64,000 nucleotides of DNA from Methanomethylovorans sp041447285 (GCF_041447285.1 NZ_JBGMEB010000008.1:62001-126000), one strand, 5' to 3'; positions 52,527-62,659 are shown, counted from the first letter of the stretch. Made by a program: numbers and translations. Notes: generated from the letters alone by a model not told the origin.

Positions 52527-53792
52527 ATGGGGCCTTTGCTGATCTTTTTACTTTCTCTGGTTGTTGTGCTTATACTGACGACCTATGTGCGCCTACATCC
52601 GTTCCTCAGTCTTGTGATAACCTCACTATTTGTAGGAATAATGGCTGGCAGACCTGAAGATGCACTAACTACCATATCTTCAGGCATGGGCAAGGTGTTC
52701 TCACAGTTTGCTATAATTATCACTGCCGGTAGCATCATTGGGCTGGTTCTGGAAAGAACAGGACGTATGGATGTCATTGCCAATGATCTTATCCGGCTAT
52801 CCAGAAAGCCTCTGCTGGCCTTAAATATTCTGGGTTTTCTGTTTGCTGTGCCTTTTATGTGTTCTATCCTTGCTTATGTAGTATTTTCTCCTCTGGCAAA
52901 AGATGTGAGCCGGAAATTAAATATTCCAACCGGAGTAGCTGCAACTTCACTTGTACTTGGAACACTGGCCTCCTTTGATATGGTATACCCTTCACCTGTC
53001 ATACTCAGTGCTGCAAGTGAACTGAACGTTGATGTTGCTAAAATATTCTTTATGGGATTAATGATATCCCTACCGATGACATTTGTAGGATACTTGTATG
53101 CATCCCGATCAGTAAAGATCAATGCATATCTCGATCTCATAAAGGCAATTTCCTTTGAGGAAAAACAGGTCAGTAGAGCTTCAGCATACTTGCCTATCTG
53201 CCTACCCATTCTGCTGATACTTGCGGGTGTTTTTGCATCTAATCCCGTGATCAGGTTCATAGGAGAGCCTGATGTGGCATTACTAATTGGTGTGATGCTC
53301 TGCCTGGGGTGGTCACGATCATATGGTAAAGAACTGCATGAATGGGTAGAGAAGGCCATCAGACGCAGTGGTATAGTGCTGTTGGACCTGTGTGGGGGTG
53401 GAGCACTCGGAGCCACATTCGCAATGACAGGAGCAGGTGAAGCATTGGGCAATTTATTCATAAATTTGGCTCTTCCTGCTTTGTTGATACCTTTCCTGGT
53501 AGCTGTGGCAGTGCAGACGGTGCAAGGTTCGCGTGTTGTCACGATGCTGGTAGTACCCTCCCTAATAATGCCCATCCTCCCCCAGCTTGGACTTCCAGCG
53601 GAGATAAGTCTATTATCAATGGCATGTGGTACTTTTCTCTTCTCTCACGTAAACGATCCATTCTTCTGGATTTTTAGAGATCTGTCAGAAATGGAAACCA
53701 AAGAAGCCCTTAGAGAATATACCTTCGGCGGCATCCTGATGGGGTTTACAGGCTTGCTGCTCCTTGGGTGCGGATACATAATAGCATTTTAA
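52527..53792 (+). CDS. GntP-family permease
   Basis: 421 residues from ATG 52527, 11-12 transmembrane segments. LVLERTGRMDVIANDL and FSHVNDPFFWIF are GntP-type. Probably a proton-coupled carboxylate (gluconate-like) transporter; the real substrate is unknown. A TATA-like stretch at 52491-52500 about 30 bases upstream supports a leaderless start; the longer reading would overlap cydB. Converges on fpoO. Confidence 0.85.
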   Translation: MGPLLIFLLSLVVVLILTTYVRLHPFLSLVITSLFVGIMAGRPEDALTTISSGMGKVFSQFAIIITAGSIIGLVLERTGRMDVIANDLIRLSRKPLLALNILGFLFAVPFMCSILAYVVFSPLAKDVSRKLNIPTGVAATSLVLGTLASFDMVYPSPVILSAASELNVDVAKIFFMGLMISLPMTFVGYLYASRSVKINAYLDLIKAISFEEKQVSRASAYLPICLPILLILAGVFASNPVIRFIGEPDVALLIGVMLCLGWSRSYGKELHEWVEKAIRRSGIVLLDLCGGGALGATFAMTGAGEALGNLFINLALPALLIPFLVAVAVQTVQGSRVVTMLVVPSLIMPILPQLGLPAEISLLSMACGTFLFSHVNDPFFWIFRDLSEMETKEALREYTFGGILMGFTGLLLLGCGYIIAF

Positions 53793-53814
53793 AAATACCA
53801 AGATAAACGGGCAA

Positions 53815-53851
53815 AAAAGAAAAAAGAAAAGACCAGGATAATTATCCGGTC
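53815..53851 (-). terminator. fpo operon terminator
   Basis: The hairpin at 53831-53851 (GACC...GGTC around the perfect GGATAATTATCC palindrome) starts at the fpoO stop codon and is followed on the transcribed strand by a T-rich run (A-rich 53815-53830). Confidence 0.75.
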
Positions 53852-54214
53852 TTAGTGGTGGTCATGGTGTTCTTCTGCTTTCTGCTTTTGCCAGTTTTTA
53901 TCTGCTTCCTGCACAGAAGCAAGACACTTTTTGCAGAGCATCACAGTATCCTCTTCTTCACCTTTTGAAAAAGAAGGCCTGGATATCTGTACAGGCTGCA
54001 ATTGTGCAATAGCTCCACACAGGTCGCACTTTCCGGCAGTTCCGCATGAACTGGATGTTGCTGTCATGTCAGCGGTCTCTTTTGCCGCCTTAAGACATTG
54101 TTCACATAGTCCTTTCCAGATGCCCTCCGGATATGAATGCTCAAAGCGAGGAGCAAAAGCCCTTACAGGAACAACAGTGGGTATTGAAACGCCACATAGA
54201 TCGCAATCTGCCAT
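53852..54214 (-). CDS. fpoO: F420H2 dehydrogenase subunit FpoO
   Basis: 120 residues, last gene of fpo. Two duplicated zinc-ribbon-like units: CDLC (4-7), CEQC (37-40), CDLC (63-66), CKKC (94-97), and a His-rich tail HHDHH. FpoO is the accessory subunit found only in Methanosarcinales; a redox or assembly role has been proposed but not established. Position next to fpoN makes the call firm. Confidence 0.85.
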   Translation of the reverse strand: MADCDLCGVSIPTVVPVRAFAPRFEHSYPEGIWKGLCEQCLKAAKETADMTATSSSCGTAGKCDLCGAIAQLQPVQISRPSFSKGEEEDTVMLCKKCLASVQEADKNWQKQKAEEHHDHH

Positions 54215-54227
54215 TTTCTTTACCTCC

Positions 54228-55670
54228 TTAGATTAACACCTTTGCGGCTTCCATTGCCCAGTAGATGAATGGTTCTGACCAGAAACCAATTGCCAATACA
54301 AATATTGCTGCAATAACCATTGCAAATGTGTATGACTTTGGCTCTGCGATCTTTACTCCATCAGAAGGCAGGAAATACATGTATTTCACAACTCTGGCAT
54401 AATAGAACAGTGAGATTGCACTGTTGAGGATCGCGATAACTGCCAACCACACAAGTCCGGCTTCTATGGTTGATGCGAACAGCACGAACTTACTCATATA
54501 ACCGGCTGTAAGGGGTATACCTGCAAGAGCAAAGAGGAAAATGGTCATACAGAGAGCAGTGACCGGCATACGTTTGCCAAGGCCCCGGAAGTTATCGATG
54601 TGGTCAGGCACTTCTGCATCCTTTTTCTCGGAAAGTACCATGTATGTGACCGCTGCAGTTGCAATAAATGCACCTGCTTTCATGAAACCATGAGACAGAG
54701 CATATAATATTGCGCCTGCAAGAGCTGTCTTGGTCATAACTACAAAGGCCATGGTAATATAGCCTGCCTGGGCAACGGATGAGTATGCAAGCATTCTCTT
54801 GACACTGGTCTGTGAGAGTGCCACGACATTACCCAATGTCATCGTAATGACTGCAAGTATGGCAAATGCAGTAGTCCACTCGGCCTGCAAAGCAACCAGA
54901 GCTATCATGAAGACCTTGAAAGCTGCTACAAAGCCCATTTTCTTGGAGCCTGCTGCAAGCAGTGAGGACACGACCGAAGGAGAACCCTGGTAAGTGTCTG
55001 GTGCCCACATATGGAATGGTACGAGAGCGATCTTAAATCCAAGGCCTGCTATCATCAAAACTACAGCCAGTAAACCCATTGGGCTTCCGAGTAGTAAACT
55101 TATGTTTTCTGCAATACCCGGGATGCTGGTAGTACCTGTCGCACCATATATGAATGATATACCAAAGAGCATCAAAGCTGCAGATAATGATCCTATCATG
55201 AAGTACTTCATTGAAGCTTCCAATGAAACTGGATTCTTCTTCTCGAAACCTGCCAAAGCATATGTTGCAAGACTTGCCAGCTCAAAAGCAACGAACAAAA
55301 CCATAAGGTCATTGGCCGATGCTACGAACATCATACCTGCTGTTGCAAAGATCATCAGGGAGTAGAACTCCTCTGTGTGTGTATTGCCTTCAGTGTACTT
55401 TATAGATGCAATAGATACCAGTAAAGCAACTGAAAGGAACACTATCTTGAAGAACTGGGATAATGCATCAAAGGAAAGAGTATCATTGAAAAGCATGCCT
55501 TCTGTCCCGAGACTTGTCACTACAAGCACAAGGGATGCAAGTATTCCCAGAGACGCAAGGTAACCCAGTATCTTTTTTGTTTTCACACTAAGGAATAATC
55601 CGATGAGCAGGACTGCAAGTCCCGTTCCCACCAGAGTAAGTTCAGGTGTGAGTAAGGTCATATCTGCCAT
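54228..55670 (-). CDS. fpoN: F420H2 dehydrogenase subunit FpoN
   Basis: 480 residues, NuoN-like, 14 transmembrane helices. The proton-channel lysine and glutamate of the antiporter family lie in FVAFELASLATYALAGFEKKN and KMLAYSSVAQAGYI. Pumps protons or sodium in the methanophenazine-reducing complex. Four bases after fpoM. Confidence 0.93.
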   Translation of the reverse strand: MADMTLLTPELTLVGTGLAVLLIGLFLSVKTKKILGYLASLGILASLVLVVTSLGTEGMLFNDTLSFDALSQFFKIVFLSVALLVSIASIKYTEGNTHTEEFYSLMIFATAGMMFVASANDLMVLFVAFELASLATYALAGFEKKNPVSLEASMKYFMIGSLSAALMLFGISFIYGATGTTSIPGIAENISLLLGSPMGLLAVVLMIAGLGFKIALVPFHMWAPDTYQGSPSVVSSLLAAGSKKMGFVAAFKVFMIALVALQAEWTTAFAILAVITMTLGNVVALSQTSVKRMLAYSSVAQAGYITMAFVVMTKTALAGAILYALSHGFMKAGAFIATAAVTYMVLSEKKDAEVPDHIDNFRGLGKRMPVTALCMTIFLFALAGIPLTAGYMSKFVLFASTIEAGLVWLAVIAILNSAISLFYYARVVKYMYFLPSDGVKIAEPKSYTFAMVIAAIFVLAIGFWSEPFIYWAMEAAKVLI

Positions 55671-55673
55671 TTA

Positions 55674-57164
55674 TCACACCCCCGCAACAGCCATGAGGCT
55701 GACCAGTTTTTCTGAGTTAGCTATCATCATATCCAGCACCGGACTGGGATTCAGTCCAAAGTAAATTATGAGTATTGCGAGGACAGCCATTGAGAATGTC
55801 TTGGATGCAGAAATATCTTTCAAAGCACCGAACTTCTCATTGTATACACCGAACATCGCCCTCTGCATTGCCCACAGATGATATGCTGCCGTGATGATTA
55901 TTGCCAGTATGGCTATAACCACATAAGTGGGCTGGTTGATGTAGGTGAATGTCAGCACCAGGAACTCAGCTATGAATCCTGTTAGTCCTGGGAGACCCAG
56001 TGAGGCCATGAAAGCCACCATCATGATAACAGTAAGCTTTGGCATCTTTCTGGCAAGTCCTCCAAGTTCATTGATGATCCTTGTGCCTGTGGCATTGTTG
56101 ATAACTCCGCATGCCATGAACATAATGCTCATGATAAGTCCATGTGAGAACTGCTGGAACATAGCTCCGGATACGGAAAGGGATACAAGGCCTGCAGCTC
56201 CCAATGTCACATAACCCATGTGGCTCACACTAGAGTATGCTACCATACGCTTCAGATCCTTCTGGGCCAGTGCAAGGAAAGCACCGTACAGAACGCTTAC
56301 TGAACCCAGCAGTGCCATGATAGTGATCATAAGATTCATAGATGGCGTGAAGGGCAGTAAGGGTAGCGTAACTCTGAACAATCCATAACCACCGATCTTA
56401 AGCAGAACAAAGAGCACACTGCCTGCAGTTGGTGCTTCAACGTATGCATCCGGTAGCCAGGAATGGAATGGGAATGAGGGGATCTTGACAAGGAACCCGA
56501 ACAACAGCGCCGCGAATATGAGATCACGGGAGAGACTATCACCTATGAACTGGAACTGCGAGAGCAGATGCTCGATGCCCATGTTGGGAGTACCAGTCTG
56601 TTTCCATGCTGCGAAGTAGAGAGCAAAAATGCCCAGCAACATTACAAGTGAACCTACGTGCGTGTAAATGAAGAACTTGATGGATGCCTTGTGCTTTTCA
56701 GGCCCTCCCCACATACTTACCATGAAGAAGAGTGGCACAAGAGTAAGTTCCCAGAACACGTAGAACAGGAAGAAATCAAGTGCTAAGAAAACACCTATGA
56801 CGGCTCCCTGGGTTGCAAGGATCAGCGCATAGAATTTGTTGGCCTGTTGCTTGTTATCATTCCATGTGAAGAGTATCAGGAATGGGATCACTATGGCGTT
56901 CAGCAGGACCAGTGGCATGGATATGCCATCTATACCCAGCTGATAATGTATTCCCAGGCTTGGGACCCAATTGGCTAATTCCTGGAACTGCATCTCAGTT
57001 GCAGTACTATCAAAGTTGAAGTACATGAACAGGGTCAGCACCAGTACCAGCACGGAAGATAACAGGGCAGAAGCCCTTGCTTGTTCTCTTGTCTTTGTGA
57101 ATATAGTGAGTACTGCGAATAAAAGCGGGATCAGTACTATTGAAGATAGAATGGGTATTGCCAT
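55674..57164 (-). CDS. fpoM: F420H2 dehydrogenase subunit FpoM
   Basis: 496 residues, NuoM-like antiporter subunit with LVPLFFMVSMWGGPEKHKA and KRMVAYSSVSHMGYVTLG. 13-14 transmembrane helices. Its ATG sits directly against the fpoL stop. Part of the ion-pumping membrane arm. Confidence 0.93.
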   Translation of the reverse strand: MAIPILSSIVLIPLLFAVLTIFTKTREQARASALLSSVLVLVLTLFMYFNFDSTATEMQFQELANWVPSLGIHYQLGIDGISMPLVLLNAIVIPFLILFTWNDNKQQANKFYALILATQGAVIGVFLALDFFLFYVFWELTLVPLFFMVSMWGGPEKHKASIKFFIYTHVGSLVMLLGIFALYFAAWKQTGTPNMGIEHLLSQFQFIGDSLSRDLIFAALLFGFLVKIPSFPFHSWLPDAYVEAPTAGSVLFVLLKIGGYGLFRVTLPLLPFTPSMNLMITIMALLGSVSVLYGAFLALAQKDLKRMVAYSSVSHMGYVTLGAAGLVSLSVSGAMFQQFSHGLIMSIMFMACGVINNATGTRIINELGGLARKMPKLTVIMMVAFMASLGLPGLTGFIAEFLVLTFTYINQPTYVVIAILAIIITAAYHLWAMQRAMFGVYNEKFGALKDISASKTFSMAVLAILIIYFGLNPSPVLDMMIANSEKLVSLMAVAGV

Positions 57165-59180
57165 TTAGAATACCTCCAGGATCAGCTTGACAAGAATGAT
57201 CAGCAAACTGACACCAGTTACTACCGAAGTGGCATAGTTCTGTACCACGCCGGTCTGAAGTTGTCTTAGTCCATCTGAGGCATCAGTGAATATATTGCCG
57301 ATCAAATTGATCAACCAATCAAAGCCTCTGTCGACAGCTCTTCCAGCGAGTGCAAGACCTTCATATACAACCTTTACTGCCAGGAACTGCGTATAGATCG
57401 CATTCTGGTAGTACCTGTTGTAAAGCAGTTTGTATATGGGATTCTTTCTGGAAACAATTCTTGACATGTCGATCACACGCATGCCATAGATAAGGTATGA
57501 TATCAGCAGACCTGCAATAGCCACGATCACAGGCATCCATAGTATCAACAATGGTTCACCTTCGCCACCGTGTGCAGCCAAGTGATATTTTCCGATCTCT
57601 GCAAGAGCATGGATATCAAGATTGACGAAACTGTTACTGAAAGTTTCTTCCAGGAATGTTCCGAAGCCTGTCTTTGTTATCGCACCAAATATGAGTGCCA
57701 GAATACCCAATATCATTAGAGGGATGGTCATCACAGATGGAGATTCGTGCCCTCCATAGTCGGTCCTTGGCTTACCTGTGAAGGTCATGAAGATCAATCT
57801 AAATATATAGATGGATGTTAGCAAGGCAGCTACTATTGCAAAAGCATATGGAATCCAGTTCTGTGTAGACTCGCCGAAAAGATAGGCAGCTTCAATTATT
57901 GGGTCCTTACTGAAGAAACCGCTGGTACCTATGGGAGTTCCAGGTATACCGAAACCTGCCAGAGCAAGGGAAGCGATGAGCATTGTTGCAAACGTTATAG
58001 GCATAACCTTTCTTACACCGCCCATCTGCCTGATATCCTGGGTTCCGACTGCATGGATCACACTTCCGGCACACAGGAAGAGGAGTGCCTTGAAGAATGC
58101 GTGGTTAATGAGGTGGAATAATGAGTCACCTACTGCTGTTACTCCGATGACTGCACCCATTCCAAGTCCCAGCATCATGTATCCAAGCTGACTGATAGTG
58201 GAAAATGCCAGAACACGTTTTATATCGTTCATTACAAGTCCCATGGTTGCAGCGAAGAGTGCTGTAAAGGCTCCAAGGTATGCAACTATGATCAAAGAGT
58301 AAGGAGCTGCGATGAACATGGGGAATGTCCTTGCTACCAGGTATACACCGGCTGTAACCATCGTTGCTGCATGTATGAGTGCAGAAACGGTAGTTGGACC
58401 TTCCATTGCATCAGGAAGCCACACATGCAGAGGGAACTGACCGGATTTACCAACTGCACCACCAAAGAAGAGCAGTGTGATAATAGTCAGATGGCTGACC
58501 TCATATCCGAATATCTGTGTATTGAGAGCAGCAATTTGTGGTATGTAGCTGAAGATCTCGTCAAACCTGAGGACATATACGCCTTCAGGGATGGCGCCGT
58601 TGAATATTCTGAATATATCTGAGAAGAGCAGGATGATACCTGCAAGGAACATCACGTCACCAACACGAGTAGTCAGGAAAGCCTTCTTTGCTGCGGAAGC
58701 TGCAGATGGTTTCTGGAACCAGAAGCCAATGAGCAGGTAAGAACACAGTCCCACAAGTTCCCAGCAAATGAAGAACTGAAGAATGTTATCAGATAAGATC
58801 ACACCGAGCATTGCAGCTGTAAAGAGTGCGGTTTCTGCGAAGTATCTGGGCTGTCCTTTATCATGGGACATGTAGCCAACAGCGTATATGTGGATAAGAA
58901 GGCTCACGAATGTTACCATTGACAGCATAACTGCAGCCAGAGGGTCTATGAGAATACCTACATTCAGTATTGCAAACCAGCTGTAGGACTGGGAAATGAC
59001 TTCCTCAGGGTTCTGCAACAGGTTCAGCGTGATCATCAATGAGATGACGAAAGAGGTAAAGATAGCAATTATGGGGATGATGGCTCCGCCATTTGGTAAC
59101 TTCTTACCCAGGAAGAACGTCAGCACAAAAGCAAGTGCAGGCAGTACAGGTATTAAAAATGCCATGTTTTCTATTGCCAT
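57165..59180 (-). CDS. fpoL: F420H2 dehydrogenase subunit FpoL
   Basis: 671 residues, NuoL-like, with long C-terminal lateral helix. The motifs WELVGLCSYLLIGFW and KRVLAFSTISQLGYM are conserved. I start at ATG 59180 after a GAGGTGG ribosome site; GTG 59189 would lie in fpoK. Largest antiporter-like subunit. Confidence 0.93.
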   Translation of the reverse strand: MAIENMAFLIPVLPALAFVLTFFLGKKLPNGGAIIPIIAIFTSFVISLMITLNLLQNPEEVISQSYSWFAILNVGILIDPLAAVMLSMVTFVSLLIHIYAVGYMSHDKGQPRYFAETALFTAAMLGVILSDNILQFFICWELVGLCSYLLIGFWFQKPSAASAAKKAFLTTRVGDVMFLAGIILLFSDIFRIFNGAIPEGVYVLRFDEIFSYIPQIAALNTQIFGYEVSHLTIITLLFFGGAVGKSGQFPLHVWLPDAMEGPTTVSALIHAATMVTAGVYLVARTFPMFIAAPYSLIIVAYLGAFTALFAATMGLVMNDIKRVLAFSTISQLGYMMLGLGMGAVIGVTAVGDSLFHLINHAFFKALLFLCAGSVIHAVGTQDIRQMGGVRKVMPITFATMLIASLALAGFGIPGTPIGTSGFFSKDPIIEAAYLFGESTQNWIPYAFAIVAALLTSIYIFRLIFMTFTGKPRTDYGGHESPSVMTIPLMILGILALIFGAITKTGFGTFLEETFSNSFVNLDIHALAEIGKYHLAAHGGEGEPLLILWMPVIVAIAGLLISYLIYGMRVIDMSRIVSRKNPIYKLLYNRYYQNAIYTQFLAVKVVYEGLALAGRAVDRGFDWLINLIGNIFTDASDGLRQLQTGVVQNYATSVVTGVSLLIILVKLILEVF

Positions 59181-59182
59181 TT

Positions 59183-59485
59183 TTACCACCTCAATATGTT
59201 GAGTTTGTCAAGGTTGATCATGTCCCTGACCCTGTAGATGGACATCAGGATAGCAAAACCAATGGCTGCCTCAGCTGCTGCAAGAGCAATGGAATACAAA
59301 GCAAATACTTGCCCTGTAAGGTCCCCGTTATAGCTTGAGAAAGCCACAAGGTTGATATTTGCAGCGTTAAGCATAAGTTCCACGCACATGAGCATTCTGA
59401 TTCCGCTTTTCTGGGTCATGAATCCAAAAAGGCCTATTGAGAATATGATGGCTGAGAGTGCAAGGTAATAGAATAATGGTATCAT
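59183..59485 (-). CDS. fpoK: F420H2 dehydrogenase subunit FpoK
   Basis: 100 residues, NuoK-like, three helices with the conserved Glu in helix 2 (LMCVELMLNAANINLVAF). ATGA overlap with fpoJ part 2. Confidence 0.93.
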   Translation of the reverse strand: MIPLFYYLALSAIIFSIGLFGFMTQKSGIRMLMCVELMLNAANINLVAFSSYNGDLTGQVFALYSIALAAAEAAIGFAILMSIYRVRDMINLDKLNILRW

Positions 59486-59784
59486 TCAGTACCATCTCCT
59501 TTTGCCATATAGATAGCCCCCATAAGAGATGCCAGCAAAACAATAGACAGTATTTCAAAAGGCACTACGAAATCCGTGAAGATCAGTTTGCCTATTCCCT
59601 GAATATTACTTTGGTCCATCATGTTCTGTGGGATCTGTTCCACAGTGGTCCATTGGGTAAAACCTGTGGATATTATTACTATTGCAAGGAACAGGAAGGC
59701 AATTATCATGCCTGCTATACGTGGCCTGAAGAAATCATATACAGAAGTCAAGATCTGCATTATGGTAAAATTCTTATTCAGCAT
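59482..59784 (-). CDS. fpoJ: F420H2 dehydrogenase subunit FpoJ, C-terminal part
   Basis: 100 residues from ATG 59784, which follows GGAAGTGA; GTG 59793 is an alternative. Corresponds to the C-terminal half of NuoJ: two helices with FTDFVVPFEILSIVLLASL. NuoJ is split into two genes in Methanosarcinales, and the arrangement is the same here. Confidence 0.88.
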   Translation of the reverse strand: MLNKNFTIMQILTSVYDFFRPRIAGMIIAFLFLAIVIISTGFTQWTTVEQIPQNMMDQSNIQGIGKLIFTDFVVPFEILSIVLLASLMGAIYMAKGDGTE

Positions 59785-60061
59785 CTTTATCACTTCCGAA
59801 ATCCTTCTTCGTGAGCATGACCGCGAACATTATCAATACGCCGATAGCTCCAACGTACACCAGTACCTGAATTACTCCAAGGAACTGGGCATTCAACATA
59901 ATATACAAACCTGCCACAACGAACATTACCACTATTAATGATAATGCAGATCTGACGATATCCTTCGCTGTTACTACGAACAAAGCGCAGGATATGGAAA
60001 GTAGAGCCATAACAGCAAAGACCAGTATTTCCAGAACATCTGCAATTATTGAGGTGTCCAT
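59774..60061 (-). CDS. fpoJ: F420H2 dehydrogenase subunit FpoJ, N-terminal part
   Basis: 95 residues with three helices, N-terminal half of NuoJ, including IQVLVYVGAIGVLIMFAVML, which carries the pi-bulge helix. Overlaps fpoI upstream and the second fpoJ part downstream. Confidence 0.9.
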   Translation of the reverse strand: MDTSIIADVLEILVFAVMALLSISCALFVVTAKDIVRSALSLIVVMFVVAGLYIMLNAQFLGVIQVLVYVGAIGVLIMFAVMLTKKDFGSDKDAE

Positions 60062-60489
60062 CTGCTTACCTCCTTACCAGCTTCTTTTTCAGCATTTATT
60101 TCAACCTCTCTTGCCAGCATGTCCGGCGTGAAGAGTAGGTCATTGTGTTCCCATCTAATGACACCTGTCAGGTACACTTTAGAACTTGAGAGAGCTCCCT
60201 TAGGACACTGGTCTATGCACAGCCCACAGAAAAGGCAGTGACCCACGTCAATTGAGGGGAACCATCTTTTCTTGTCGCTCTTTGGACCGGTCCGGGCCTT
60301 AACTATCTTTATTGCATTGTTGGGACAGGTATTGGCACATATCCCACAACCTATGCACTTGCTTTTATCCAGTTTCTGTAACCCTCTGAACCTATCCGAT
60401 AGTTTGGTGGGTTCTTCCGGACACATTCTGGTTACAGGAGGTGCGAAATAGATGTGCTTTAATGCCTTTTTGATATTTTTTAGAACCAT
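60046..60489 (-). CDS. fpoI: F420H2 dehydrogenase subunit FpoI
   Basis: 147 residues from ATG 60489. Two [4Fe-4S] motifs, CIGCGICANTCP and CLFCGLCIDQCP, carry electrons from FpoF toward the membrane arm. I prefer ATG 60489 with a GGAG ribosome site to an upstream start in fpoH. Confidence 0.93.
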   Translation of the reverse strand: MVLKNIKKALKHIYFAPPVTRMCPEEPTKLSDRFRGLQKLDKSKCIGCGICANTCPNNAIKIVKARTGPKSDKKRWFPSIDVGHCLFCGLCIDQCPKGALSSSKVYLTGVIRWEHNDLLFTPDMLAREVEINAEKEAGKEVSRWTPQ

Positions 60490-60494
60490 ATTTA

Positions 60495-61520
60495 TCACAC
60501 TCCCATCAGAGCTAGTGCAATAACCCATCCCAGATTCAGCAAAGATAGGGGTAGTAGTTTCTTCCAGCTTAGGTCTACGACCTGGTCGATCCTGAACCTT
60601 GGAACAGCCCAGCGGATCATTATTATAGTCAATATCACAAGCGTTACCTTTCCAAGGAAGAAAGCAGTGGGGAGAACTATTCCAAGCAGCATGTTAGAAG
60701 TGAGCATTGTAGGTAGGTTCCATCCTCCCAGGAACAGCAAGACCACAAGCATGGACCCGAGCATCATGTGAATATATTCAGCAAAGAAACCGAGACCAAA
60801 TCTCATACCAGTATACTCTGTGATCCATCCTGCAATGAGTTCTTCCTCAGATTCGTTCTGGTCAAAAGGAAGACGTCCCATATCAGCCATCAGGGCTATA
60901 AAGAACACTACAAATCCTATGGGCTGCTTGATAATGAACCATAGAGGGTTCTGAGCATGAGCAATATCTATTATATTCAAAGATCCTGCCATTATAGCCA
61001 CACTTACAACACAGATGCCCAGAGGAACTTCATACCCGATCATACGTGCGAAGTTCCTGAATGCTCCTAGCAGGGAATACTTGTTGTTAGAACTATAGGC
61101 TATCATGAAAATACCAATGACAGAAACAGCTGAGACCGCTTCAATATAAAGAATACTTATATCCATGTCGGTTGCAGCTATTGGATATATGCTGCCATTT
61201 ATGATTATTGCACCAAAAGGAATGGCGACAAGCATCAGAAAAATAGATCCCATAAGGACTATAGGTCCAAAGACAAACAGCAATTTGTCAGCGTTGGCAG
61301 GTATGATGTCTTCTTTTGTGAAGAGTTTTATCGCGTCTGCGACCAGCTGGAATATTCCATGAGGACCAACTCTGTTAGGACCATGACGCTGCTGGACGTC
61401 AGCTGCGAGTTTACGCTCAAACCAGACAACCAACATTGCACCCATGAATATGGCACCCATAAGGCAAAGTCCCAGAATACCACGTAGCCAGGGGTTGAAA
61501 AGAATATCTGTTAGTTCCAT
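60495..61520 (-). CDS. fpoH: F420H2 dehydrogenase subunit FpoH
   Basis: 341 residues, NuoH-like, eight helices. ERKLAADVQQRHGPNRVGPHG is the signature loop at the methanophenazine site, followed by DFSESEEEL-like FDQNESEEELIAG. Several close starts (GTG 61529, ATG 61523, ATG 61520); the last has the best AGGTGA spacing. Confidence 0.93.
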   Translation of the reverse strand: MELTDILFNPWLRGILGLCLMGAIFMGAMLVVWFERKLAADVQQRHGPNRVGPHGIFQLVADAIKLFTKEDIIPANADKLLFVFGPIVLMGSIFLMLVAIPFGAIIINGSIYPIAATDMDISILYIEAVSAVSVIGIFMIAYSSNNKYSLLGAFRNFARMIGYEVPLGICVVSVAIMAGSLNIIDIAHAQNPLWFIIKQPIGFVVFFIALMADMGRLPFDQNESEEELIAGWITEYTGMRFGLGFFAEYIHMMLGSMLVVLLFLGGWNLPTMLTSNMLLGIVLPTAFFLGKVTLVILTIIMIRWAVPRFRIDQVVDLSWKKLLPLSLLNLGWVIALALMGV

Positions 61521-61525
61521 CATGA

Positions 61526-62650
61526 TCACCTGTCAACCTCACTTGTACATGTGTCCATGCTTCCGGCTATTGCCACAATATCTGCAACATTGACTCCTTT
61601 AAGAAGCGGAGGTAAAGTCTGCAATGTGGGATATACTGGTCCTCTTATCTTTACACGGTATGGTTTATCGGAACCGTCAGAGACCATGTAGAATCCCATT
61701 TCACCTCTTGGGTCTTCCACACGGTGGAATACTTCTCCGGCTGGTATTCTCATAACAGGTGACCTGCGGCCATAGGCAGTATTTTCTGGGAACAGGGGGC
61801 CGCTGGGTATCTGATCAAGACATTGCTCTATTATATACATGCTTTCACGCATCTCATCAAGACGCACCTGAACTCTTGCAAACACGTCACCTGCGGTCTG
61901 AGTACATACTTTGAAGTCGAGATCCTTATAGGCGAGATAAGGTTCAGCCTTACGGATGTCAAAAGCAACTCCTGTTGCACGAAGCGGCGGACCGGATACA
62001 CCGATATCTTTTGCAACTTCAGCTGTAAGCACACCAATGCCTACAGTCCTTCCTTTGTAAATGGAATCTGTGCTGAACAGATTCTCGTAAGTGGCAATAG
62101 CCTTTCTCAGATTTCCAAAGACATACTTTGCATCTTCTTTGAATCCTTCAGGAAGATCGTCCTTCACACCTCCAAAGCGCAGGAAACTGTGTGTGATGCG
62201 TGCTCCGGTAACAGAGTCCATAAGGCTCATCACATCTTCTCTTTCCTTGATGGTGTACATGAACATGCTCACAAAGCCAACAAAGGAGGCATATTCTCCC
62301 ATACCCAGCAAATGGCTCTGTATCCTGGAAAGTTCTTCCATTATCACACGAATGTACTGTGCTCTCTCTGGCACTTCTATGCCTCCAAGCTTTTCCACGC
62401 AGCCAACATATGCTTCTTCATTGGTCAGCGCTGCAAGGTAGCATATCCTGTCGACAATAGTTATTCCTTGAAGGTATGTCTTGCTTTCAAGTATTTTTTC
62501 TATCCCTTTGTGGATAAATCCCATCTCTACCTCGGAATCCACTACGGTCTCTCCTCTCAATTTTGCATTGAGTCTGAAGGGACCTGGCATCATAGGATGT
62601 TGTGGCCCAAGGTGAACTATCATTTCAGAAGGTCCAACTGTATTATCCAT
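61526..62650 (-). CDS. fpoD: F420H2 dehydrogenase subunit FpoD
   Basis: 374 residues, NuoD-like 49-kDa subunit. It begins VHLGPQHPMMPGPFRLNAKL and contains FIHKGIEKI and the C-terminal GSMDTCTSEVDR typical of the hydrogenase-related fold. Quinone/methanophenazine site subunit. Confidence 0.93.
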   Translation of the reverse strand: MDNTVGPSEMIVHLGPQHPMMPGPFRLNAKLRGETVVDSEVEMGFIHKGIEKILESKTYLQGITIVDRICYLAALTNEEAYVGCVEKLGGIEVPERAQYIRVIMEELSRIQSHLLGMGEYASFVGFVSMFMYTIKEREDVMSLMDSVTGARITHSFLRFGGVKDDLPEGFKEDAKYVFGNLRKAIATYENLFSTDSIYKGRTVGIGVLTAEVAKDIGVSGPPLRATGVAFDIRKAEPYLAYKDLDFKVCTQTAGDVFARVQVRLDEMRESMYIIEQCLDQIPSGPLFPENTAYGRRSPVMRIPAGEVFHRVEDPRGEMGFYMVSDGSDKPYRVKIRGPVYPTLQTLPPLLKGVNVADIVAIAGSMDTCTSEVDR

Positions 62651-62659
62651 AGTAAAACC

